Positions 6,149 through 11,280 of a stretch of DNA of 11,280 bases are shown piece by piece. Origin of the DNA: Methanomicrobiales archaeon (GTDB taxonomy: Archaea > Halobacteriota > Methanomicrobia > Methanomicrobiales > Methanospirillaceae); NCBI GenBank assembly GCA_013415575.1, contig JAAEES010000018.1:1-11280 (forward strand). The letters run 5' to 3'. Under the pieces are notes generated by a model. That model was not told the origin of the DNA. It saw nothing but the letters and a program-made list of their open reading frames with translations, and did not search any database. The number at the start of each line of letters is the position of its first letter. The stretch's first letter is position 1. A program made the translations under genes and the position numbers.

Positions 6149-6160
6149 TACATTAATGTA
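6149..6160. promoter_or_regulatory. 12-bp palindrome in the promoter region of copy 6
   Basis: TACATTAATGTA is a perfect palindrome 39 nt upstream of the copy 6 ATG. That is where the TATA box would be expected for a short leader, and ATTAAT could serve as part of it. A dimeric regulator site overlapping the promoter is possible; this is inference. Confidence 0.35.
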
Positions 6161-6217
6161 ATGGATAGGTCGGGTGACCCATGGTGGCATTTCCCAGCAA
6201 TCATGTAGGCATGAGTA

Positions 6218-6943
6218 TTACTTCCTTGCTATAGTAAGATATCCCGAGTGCCCAACCCGCGTCGAGGGCCGGGTTCCCCGTTTGGAGCGGGTCATCTCCC
6301 GCTCGATGCACTCCACTGCTTTGACCGATGAAAAGAGCCCCTCTGCCGTATCCATTACCCCGCAGAGGTGTTCGATGAACGGGGTGTAGCAGGCGAGGTA
6401 ACCGCCCGGGCGGAGCAGGGAATGGCCATGGCGGACATGATCCGGGCCGATGGTCATATCGTAGTGGACAACATCAAAGACGCCTTCTGCAGACAGCACA
6501 TCCCCCGGGATGACCTTAACGTTCTCAAGGCCGGCCTCGCGGATGTTCTCAGCCGCAATCCGGGCAAAATCCTCCCGTGCTTCATAAGTCACCACATTCC
6601 GGGCAATCCCCCCGAAGAAGATGGCGGCGATCCCGCTCCCTGTCCCGGCATCGAGCACCACGTCGTTCCGATTCATCCCGGTAAAGGCGATCACCAGCCC
6701 GATATCCCGGGGAAGCATGGGAGCTCCGGTCCGCTTTGCATGCTCAAAAAAGTCCGGGGCCCGGGGGAGGAGGATTTGGAATGCATGCCCGGTATGTGAC
6801 ATGATCATGTCGCCGGGCGAAGCCTCCACTACCGCATCGAGGTCGATAATCCCTCTGTCCGTAGAAAATGTTCCTGTTCCACTCCGGACAAAATAGGTAC
6901 GTCCCTCACCAATGAGCAGGATCCGGGACCCCGGACTGATCAT
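6218..6943 (-). CDS. trmI: tRNA (adenine-N1)-methyltransferase, archaeal TrmI type
   Basis: A 241-aa SAM-dependent methyltransferase. The archaeal TrmI family methylates N1 of adenine at position 57/58 in the tRNA T-loop. A small beta-rich N-terminal region (about 1-70; MISPGSRILLIGEGRTYFV) precedes the Rossmann methyltransferase domain. SAM-binding motif I is DAGTGSG (98-104), with the acidic residue YEARED at Glu121 and a post-I GDV segment. The region FDVVHYDMTIGPDH stands where TrmI proteins usually have an Asp-Leu-Pro type motif, so this motif has diverged and the exact substrate is less certain. Its ATG overlaps the NAC stop codon (ATGA), and it is the last gene of the operon. A more general methyltransferase label would be the alternative. 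Confidence 0.75.
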   Translation of the reverse strand: MISPGSRILLIGEGRTYFVRSGTGTFSTDRGIIDLDAVVEASPGDMIMSHTGHAFQILLPRAPDFFEHAKRTGAPMLPRDIGLVIAFTGMNRNDVVLDAGTGSGIAAIFFGGIARNVVTYEAREDFARIAAENIREAGLENVKVIPGDVLSAEGVFDVVHYDMTIGPDHVRHGHSLLRPGGYLACYTPFIEHLCGVMDTAEGLFSSVKAVECIEREMTRSKRGTRPSTRVGHSGYLTIARK

Positions 6944-7278
6944 TTCGAGACCTTCAGGATCGCCTCGGCAATATCGCCCCGGCAGACGGTGAGTGCCTCG
7001 CGGGCAGCCTCGAGGGAAACCCCTGCCTGCTCGGCAACCAGCCTGACATCGTCCTCGGGTATGGTGGGTGCGCTTTCCTCGAACCGGGGCTGACCCGCGA
7101 TCTGGTAGGTGGTGACCCCCTGCATGGTCATGGCAGTGACTTCAGCTGCATCGAAGATGTAGTTCCCCCGCGGTGTCTCGACCACGATCCGCTGAACGTC
7201 CTCGATCTGCTCCACCTGCATCCCGAGCTGCTTCATCATCTGCTTCATCTTCTTCGGGTTTATGTTACCAGGCATCAT
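6940..7278 (-). CDS. nac: Nascent polypeptide-associated complex protein
   Basis: Archaeal NAC binds ribosomes near the exit tunnel and contacts nascent chains; archaea have one homodimer-forming subunit. I start at the ATG at 7278 (MMPGNINPKKMKQMMKQLG, 112 aa) because AGGTGATC, an excellent Shine-Dalgarno match, lies just upstream. The next ATG (7275) fits equally well, and a GTG at 7287 would put the site inside the gene. The basic NPKKMKQMMKQ start is typical of archaeal NAC and suggests ribosome binding. The NAC domain spans roughly 15-65 (VEQIEDVQRIVVETPRGNYIF...TYQIAGQPRF), and a UBA domain ends the protein (EDDVRLVAEQAGVSLEAARE...DIAEAILKVSK). The upstream PUA gene's stop lies within this ribosome binding site, so translation of the two is probably coupled. 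Confidence 0.92.
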   Translation of the reverse strand: MMPGNINPKKMKQMMKQLGMQVEQIEDVQRIVVETPRGNYIFDAAEVTAMTMQGVTTYQIAGQPRFEESAPTIPEDDVRLVAEQAGVSLEAAREALTVCRGDIAEAILKVSK

Positions 7279-7283
7279 GCCGA

Positions 7284-7730
7284 TCACCTTCCCTGCCGTA
7301 CTTTTACCGCTACACCGTAATTAAAGAGCAGCATCTCCCTGCCTGAAAGCACCGCCGAACCGGTCGCGAGGAGTTCATCATCGTTTGTCACTACCATCAC
7401 CTCATCCCCGGCCCGGATATCGGGATCCGCGGCGATCACATGCTTTGCAAAGGTATTCTTCCCCTGGCGGATGAACTCCGCAACTTCATCGAGCACCACC
7501 ACCCGGTATGCTGGGGGAGGCAGGGATGCAAGGAGCCTGAGGGCACCATCGATACCGAGCGTGAGATTCCCGTCCATGGCACGAACAGTGACGAGCCGCT
7601 TCCCCCCCAGGGTCACCTGCCGGATCCTCCCTGTCCGGGAGAGGATGAATTCGCAATCCTCAGGAAAAAGGGCTGCCCCCGCTCCTCCCCCAAACTGGAA
7701 GTCAGCGACGACCTGCACCTGCGTTCGCAT
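7284..7730 (-). CDS. PUA-domain RNA-binding protein
   Basis: A 148-aa protein starting at MRTQVQVVADFQFG (7730). The frame is open to 7808, but longer starts would run far into the RecJ-like gene; the chosen start gives a 29-nt overlap with it. The N-terminal half (FGGGAGAALFPEDCEFILSR...) resembles the pre-PUA part of conserved archaeal PUA proteins. The C-terminal half is a PUA domain: FAKHVIAADPDIRAGDEVMV, then LLATGSAVLSGREMLLFNYG and GVAVKVR. PUA domains bind structured RNA, usually tRNA or rRNA, and often accompany modification enzymes. No catalytic domain is present, so it is probably an RNA-binding accessory factor. Its position between the RecJ-like and NAC genes suggests a housekeeping role in RNA or translation; the exact partner is unknown. 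Confidence 0.82.
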   Translation of the reverse strand: MRTQVQVVADFQFGGGAGAALFPEDCEFILSRTGRIRQVTLGGKRLVTVRAMDGNLTLGIDGALRLLASLPPPAYRVVVLDEVAEFIRQGKNTFAKHVIAADPDIRAGDEVMVVTNDDELLATGSAVLSGREMLLFNYGVAVKVRQGR

Positions 7731-9099
7731 ACTGTCCGGCGAGTAGTTCATTGACATGTCTGACAAACTCCTGTTCTGATTCGCGGGGGATGAATGCACC
7801 GGCAGCAATCCGGTGGCCGCCCCCTGCCCCGCCCAGTGTGGACGAAGCCTCGGTGATGGCCTGCTGGAGGTCGATTCCCCTTCCCACCACCCGCTCCGTG
7901 GTCCGCATGGATACCTTGGTCAGGTCCGGATCTTCCGGCTGTTCCACCATTATCAGGATAGGTTTATCCATGTTCAGCTTGGAAAGCGCCATCCCTGCAC
8001 CGATCCCCACAATGGTGTCGGGATAGCGATTTCCGACGTGGATGTACTGGAGGTGGGAGAGTTCGGTCACCCCGGTATCCAGGATATAATGGAGGAGTTC
8101 GCGAATGATGGCACGGTGATTGGTGAGCATGTGTTCGGCCTGCCGGTAGGCGATTCCCCGGTCCCCGCGGCAGATAGATCCTCCCACCCCCGGCCGCGAC
8201 CACCGCCCGCAGGAGTTCAGCAGTGTCGCGAACTCCTGGGCGTTCCTGAGCGGTGTCCGTTCAGGTTCGTCCGGGAAGAGGTATGACTCGGCGAAGAGGC
8301 GGGAGATCCCTTCCCCGTGTGCCAGAAGCTGCTGGGCCAGGGCACTGGTGATACGTTTCCGGTCCTCGTCCGGTATCTCCTCCCAGACCAGCCATCCCTT
8401 GATCGGGTCCCGGAGCGGGATACCCAGCCGCTGGAGAAACTTCTGTGCTCCCGGTGCGTTATTGCTGATCCCCGGGATGAACGGGTCGTCGTTGTAGGAG
8501 AGGCAGACGTGGAGCGGCCTGGTTGAAATCCCGTAACAGTTGAGATCCCGCGCCCGGATCTCGATCAATCCCCGGGCCGCTCCCTCGTAGGCGATATCCC
8601 GTGCCAGCCCCACCAGACCGCAGTCTTCCCGTGCCATCATATCGCCAACGTTTCCGACAACCGCGAGGGGGGCCAGGTCCGTATTGGCGGAGTCCAGCTC
8701 CCGCGCCACCAGGTAGGCGACTCCGGCGGCGGAGAGCTTGGTGTGGCCGTAGGGCAGGCAATTGACCTGCTGGTAGGCTGTCCCGCTGTCCTGGCTCACG
8801 TGGTGGTCGATGATGAGCACCTCTTCGGTTGAGAGCCCGTGCTCTTCGAGCAGGTTCTGCTGCCCGGCACCAAGGTCACAGAAGATCTTGAACGAGTCGT
8901 CCTTCGGCACCTGCCCCATGGTCAGTGGTTCGAGCTGGCGGACGAAGACCGACGTTACCCGGATCCCTTCCCGCATAAGTGCCTGGGCGAGTACAGCCTC
9001 TCCGGATATACCGTCAGCATCGATGTGGGAGATGATGGTCACTTCGGGATGGGAGGAGAGCTCCCGCACCGCTGCCCGAACATCATCAGAGAGACCCAT
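7702..9099 (-). CDS. RecJ-like DHH/DHHA1 single-strand phosphoesterase
   Basis: A 465-aa DHH-superfamily protein, the usual size of archaeal RecJ-like proteins. Motif I is HIDADG (25-30), Asp75 sits in FCDLGAG, the name-giving DHH is at 98-100 (IIDHHV), and GNVGDM carries a later metal ligand. The DHHA1 substrate-binding domain ends the protein with GGAGGGH (423-429) followed by RIAAGAF. Archaeal members degrade single-stranded DNA or RNA with divalent metal, and one group (GAN) binds GINS in the replication complex. Which group this belongs to cannot be decided here. The ATG has no clear Shine-Dalgarno site but overlaps the stop of a possible upstream small ORF (TAATG), which may couple translation. 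It leads a four-gene operon. Confidence 0.88.
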   Translation of the reverse strand: MGLSDDVRAAVRELSSHPEVTIISHIDADGISGEAVLAQALMREGIRVTSVFVRQLEPLTMGQVPKDDSFKIFCDLGAGQQNLLEEHGLSTEEVLIIDHHVSQDSGTAYQQVNCLPYGHTKLSAAGVAYLVARELDSANTDLAPLAVVGNVGDMMAREDCGLVGLARDIAYEGAARGLIEIRARDLNCYGISTRPLHVCLSYNDDPFIPGISNNAPGAQKFLQRLGIPLRDPIKGWLVWEEIPDEDRKRITSALAQQLLAHGEGISRLFAESYLFPDEPERTPLRNAQEFATLLNSCGRWSRPGVGGSICRGDRGIAYRQAEHMLTNHRAIIRELLHYILDTGVTELSHLQYIHVGNRYPDTIVGIGAGMALSKLNMDKPILIMVEQPEDPDLTKVSMRTTERVVGRGIDLQQAITEASSTLGGAGGGHRIAAGAFIPRESEQEFVRHVNELLAGQYANAGAGRR

Positions 9100-9245
9100 T
9101 ACTCTAGTAATTCGCTGATCCAGGCAAAAATGTTGGTGTTCGAGCCGTTTTCCAAAAAATCATCCGGGCAGGACCTGCACAGGTATGCTGCCCTATATTT
9201 CATAAGCACTGCGGCCAGATGCTCTACCACACGGTGAGGATCCAT
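9099..9245 (-). CDS. Possible small protein coupled to the RecJ-like gene
   Basis: A 48-aa frame fills the gap upstream of the RecJ-like gene and ends TAATG, sharing the last stop base with that gene's ATG. The C-terminal part (KYRAAYLCRSCPDDFLENGS, then NIFAWISELLE) looks protein-like, acidic and amphipathic, with two Cys in CRSC. Overlapping stop and start codons are common in archaeal operons, and the RecJ-like gene lacks its own clear ribosome binding site. Against it, the ATG at 9245 has no Shine-Dalgarno site and overlaps the opposite-strand nnr start. A shorter start at 9203 gives 34 aa. It resembles no family I know. Confidence 0.35.
   Translation of the reverse strand: MDPHRVVEHLAAVLMKYRAAYLCRSCPDDFLENGSNTNIFAWISELLE
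9191..9240 (+). promoter_or_regulatory. Promoter and ribosome binding site of nnr
   Basis: CCCTATATTT (9191-9200) is a TATA candidate. With normal spacing it gives a start near 9223-9226 and a leader of about 20 nt. GGTGAGGA (9233-9240) is a good Shine-Dalgarno match just before the ATG at 9244 and supports that early start. Confidence 0.5.
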
Positions 9246-10668
9246 GAGGCATATGCACGGTGAACCGGATGTTCTTCCACCGGGAATGGCAGAATTTGCC
9301 GAGACCGGGATGATCAGCCACGAGCGGATGCGGGTGGTGGACGCAAATGCCCGGGCACTGGGGCTTACATCGCTGCAGCTGATGGAAGGAGCCGGCAGGG
9401 CTCTCGCCGAATCGGTCAGGGCAGCCGGAGCCGGCCGGGTGCTGATCCTCTGCGGGAAGGGTAACAACGGTGGTGACGGCATGGTCGCTGCCCGGTATCT
9501 CCAGGATCTCGGGCCGGATCTTGTTGTTGTTGCAGGACCAGGAATGACTACCGAAACAGCAGGGCAGCTGCAGATCCTCACCCACTGCCAGGTCTCGGTC
9601 CACCCGGTCTCCTGCAGGGATGATGTCCTGGCGCTTCGTGCCCTGTTCTCACGGGCAGAGGTCATCGTCGATGCCCTCCTTGGCACCGGGTTGAAGGGAG
9701 CAGTGAAGGAACCAGTCCGGACCTGCGTGGAGCTGACCAACAGCTCTCCTGCAACCGTCATCGGTGCCGATATTCCTACACCGGGGATCCGGGCTGACCT
9801 CCTCCTCGCCTTCCACCGGCCGAAGGTCGAAGGATCCCGGGTGGCCGGTATCGGCATCCCGCTTGAGGCCGAGATCTTCACCGGACCCGGTGATCTCCTC
9901 GTACTGAAGAAGAGGCGGCCGGACGCCCATAAAGGGAACGGAGGCGAGGTGCTGGTGGTGGGAGGAGGGCCCTACCAGGGTGCCCCCTACCTCTGCGGGC
10001 TGGGGGCGCTCCGGGCCGGTGCAGACATCGTCCGGATCGCATCCCCGGTATTCGAACCGGTGCCCGATCTCATTTACGAACCGCTCGAAGGGAAGATCAT
10101 CGAGGCCGAGCACATCGAGCAGATTCTCCGGCACATCGACCGTGCCGATGTGGTGGTGATGGGCCCGGGTCTCGGCGACAAGAGCCACCACGTGATCCGG
10201 GCGCTGGCTCCCCACTGCCGGAGAGCGGTCTTCGATGCAGATGCCCTCCGAAAGCCGCTGCCAAAGGCGGAAGACTCCCTCTACACCCCGCATGCCGGGG
10301 AGTTTGAGCGGATGACCGGAAAAGCGCCTGGTGATGACCTCGTCCCGCGGGCATGTGTGGTCCGGGACTCCGGTATACCCGGGACCACGCTGCTGAAGGG
10401 ACCGGTCGACATCATCAGCGACGGCGTCAGGGTCCGGTTCAACCGGACCGGAACCCCGCTGATGACCGTTGGAGGGACCGGGGACGTCCTTGCCGGGGTT
10501 GCTGCAGCGCTCTTCTGCCTGTTGCCGGCATTCGAGGCTGCCTGCATTGCGGCCTACGTGAACGGGCGGGCAGGGATGTCGATCGAGAGGGAGCGTGCCG
10601 GGGGAATGCTGGCCAGCGATCTGCCGGCACAGATTTCACTCGAGCTCTTCGGAAAGGGAGGCAGGTAA
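9244..10668 (+). CDS. nnr: Bifunctional NAD(P)H-hydrate epimerase / dehydratase
   Basis: A 474-aa fusion that repairs hydrated NAD(P)H: the N-terminal YjeF domain interconverts the R and S epimers and the C-terminal ribokinase-like domain dehydrates the S form using ADP or ATP. The epimerase half shows MRVVDANARALGLTSLQLME (29-48), GKGNNGGDG (71-79), DALLGTG (143-149) and GADIPTPG (174-181), where most relatives have DIPSG. The dehydratase half starts near 227 (DAHKGNGGEVLVVGGG), with MGPGLGD, FDADAL, YTPHAGEFERMTG and the nucleotide motif GGTGDVLAG (410-418, catalytic Asp414 by family analogy). The start at 9244 has a good ribosome binding site; homologous sequence begins only near Met23, so a shorter start is possible. 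Its stop overlaps the moaC start. Confidence 0.92.
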   Translation: MRHMHGEPDVLPPGMAEFAETGMISHERMRVVDANARALGLTSLQLMEGAGRALAESVRAAGAGRVLILCGKGNNGGDGMVAARYLQDLGPDLVVVAGPGMTTETAGQLQILTHCQVSVHPVSCRDDVLALRALFSRAEVIVDALLGTGLKGAVKEPVRTCVELTNSSPATVIGADIPTPGIRADLLLAFHRPKVEGSRVAGIGIPLEAEIFTGPGDLLVLKKRRPDAHKGNGGEVLVVGGGPYQGAPYLCGLGALRAGADIVRIASPVFEPVPDLIYEPLEGKIIEAEHIEQILRHIDRADVVVMGPGLGDKSHHVIRALAPHCRRAVFDADALRKPLPKAEDSLYTPHAGEFERMTGKAPGDDLVPRACVVRDSGIPGTTLLKGPVDIISDGVRVRFNRTGTPLMTVGGTGDVLAGVAAALFCLLPAFEAACIAAYVNGRAGMSIERERAGGMLASDLPAQISLELFGKGGR

Positions 10669-11132
10669 TGGTCGAGTTCACTCACATCAGGGATGAAAAG
10701 GTCCACATGGTGGACGTTGGTGGGAAGGCAGAGGTCAGGCGTGAAGCGGTCGCAGCAGGCAGGATCAAACTCCGAAAAGAGACGCTCGAGGCCATCCGTT
10801 CCGGGACGGCGCTCAAGGGCAATGTGCTCGCAACAGCACAGGTCGCCGCAACGCTCGCGGTAAAGGAGACCCATCATCTCATTCCGATGTGCCATGCCAT
10901 TCCCGTCACTGCGGTGGAGGTCTCGTTTGACCAGCAGCAGGACGCGATCGAGGCCACCGTCACGGTTCGTTCGGTTGGCAAGACCGGGGTCGAGATGGAG
11001 GCACTCACCGGTGTTTCAGTCGCGCTCCTGACGATCTGGGATATGGTCAAATCAGCCGAGAAGGACGAACAGGGGCAATACCCGGCGACCCGGATCGAGG
11101 ATATCCGGGTGCTTGAGAAGCGGAAAGGGTAG
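10668..11132 (+). CDS. moaC: Cyclic pyranopterin monophosphate synthase MoaC
   Basis: A 154-aa protein of normal MoaC length. With MoaA it converts GTP to cyclic pyranopterin monophosphate, the first pterin intermediate of molybdenum/tungsten cofactor, needed in methanogens by formylmethanofuran and formate dehydrogenases. Visible landmarks are VHMVDVGGK (12-20), Lys50 in LKGNVLATAQVA, LIPMCHAIP (71-79, with His76), GKTGVEMEALTGVSVALLT (104-122) and IWDMVK with Asp125 and Lys128, matching the catalytic residues of E. coli MoaC. The ATG shares one base with the nnr stop (TAATG) and has GGGAGG upstream, so the two genes are surely cotranscribed. Longer starts in this frame only shadow nnr. No other moa gene is in the window. 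Confidence 0.95.
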   Translation: MVEFTHIRDEKVHMVDVGGKAEVRREAVAAGRIKLRKETLEAIRSGTALKGNVLATAQVAATLAVKETHHLIPMCHAIPVTAVEVSFDQQQDAIEATVTVRSVGKTGVEMEALTGVSVALLTIWDMVKSAEKDEQGQYPATRIEDIRVLEKRKG

Positions 11133-11178
11133 GTCAAGGCTCTGTTCCCGCGGGCATGGCTTTAAGAAGCATCCTGCC

Positions 11179-11234
11179 GATATATACTGGTCTTACGGGA
11201 TCCGTCCCGTGAAGGAATGTGGCGTCTCTGACGC
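11179..11234 (+). promoter_or_regulatory. Promoter and leader of the L15e gene with two small inverted repeats
   Basis: GATATATAC (11179-11187) is a good TATA box, predicting a start near 11208-11212. ACGGGATCCGTCCCGT (11195-11210; 6-bp stem) spans the end of the core promoter and the predicted start. GCGTCTCTGACGC (11222-11234; 5-bp stem, loop TCT) lies in the predicted leader, about 10 nt before the ribosome binding site GGTGATC (11245-11251). Confidence 0.55.
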
Positions 11235-11255
11235 TGAACCTGATGGTGATCTACC

Positions 11256-11280
11256 ATGGCGAAATCGATGTATGCCTACG
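11256..11280 (+). CDS. rpl15e: Ribosomal protein L15e, N-terminus only
   Basis: Only eight codons are in the window: MAKSMYAY. This matches the conserved start of archaeal L15e (MxKSMYAY), a large-subunit protein shared with eukaryotes and absent from bacteria. A perfect GGTGATC Shine-Dalgarno site ends four bases before the ATG, and a separate TATA promoter lies upstream, as expected for a strongly expressed gene. The call rests on the short N-terminal match plus these signals. Confidence 0.75.

Noticed and set aside
9246..9881. Upstream extension of the small minus-strand frame into a 260-codon protein
   Set aside because: It runs antisense to nnr, whose motifs are clear in the other strand; only the last 48 codons lie outside nnr.
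10353..10667. Longer upstream start for moaC
   Set aside because: The upstream part overlaps nnr in another frame; the ATG at 10668 has a ribosome binding site and gives the normal MoaC N-terminus and length.

Overview
The window most resembles the chromosome of a methanogenic archaeon, probably of the Methanomicrobiales. This is inferred from an archaeal gene set (NAC with a UBA tail, archaeal-type TrmI, RecJ-like DHH protein, PUA protein, bifunctional Nnr, MoaC, ribosomal protein L15e), from Shine-Dalgarno sequences matching an archaeal 16S end (GGTGATC, GGAGG) and from TATA-box promoters. The species cannot be fixed from the sequence.

Left half (1-6109), all minus strand: a tandem array of six related genes for small secreted proteins of a family I do not recognise. 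Copy 1 runs off the window edge, copies 2-4 are near-identical (275-276 aa), copy 5 is a diverged full-length member (264 aa) and copy 6 is a half-length member (170 aa). Copies 1-5 each appear to be a separate transcription unit with one layout: TATA box, about 28-34 nt, a small inverted repeat close to the predicted mRNA 5' end, 19-20 nt containing the Shine-Dalgarno site, then ATG. Copies 2-5 end in a hairpin followed by a T-tract. The proteins have a Sec-type signal peptide, an N-terminal module and a C-terminal module that starts at a conserved Cys pair. Copy 6 joins a signal peptide directly to the C-terminal module and has lost both cysteines.

Middle (6218-9245), minus strand: a compact housekeeping operon, read right to left as a possible 48-aa small protein, a RecJ-like DHH phosphoesterase, a PUA-domain protein, NAC and TrmI-like tRNA methyltransferase. 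Genes overlap or are a few bases apart. The theme is RNA and nucleic-acid handling plus nascent-chain handling at the ribosome.

Right end (9244-11280), plus strand: nnr (NAD(P)HX repair) overlaps moaC (molybdenum/tungsten pterin cofactor synthesis) by one base. After a 123-nt gap with its own promoter and two small inverted repeats comes the first 25 nt of a probable ribosomal protein L15e gene.

The most unusual part is the secreted-protein array, for its repeated leader and terminator structures, its mosaic sequence sharing and its two-module architecture. No CRISPR array, tRNA, rRNA or transposase was seen.
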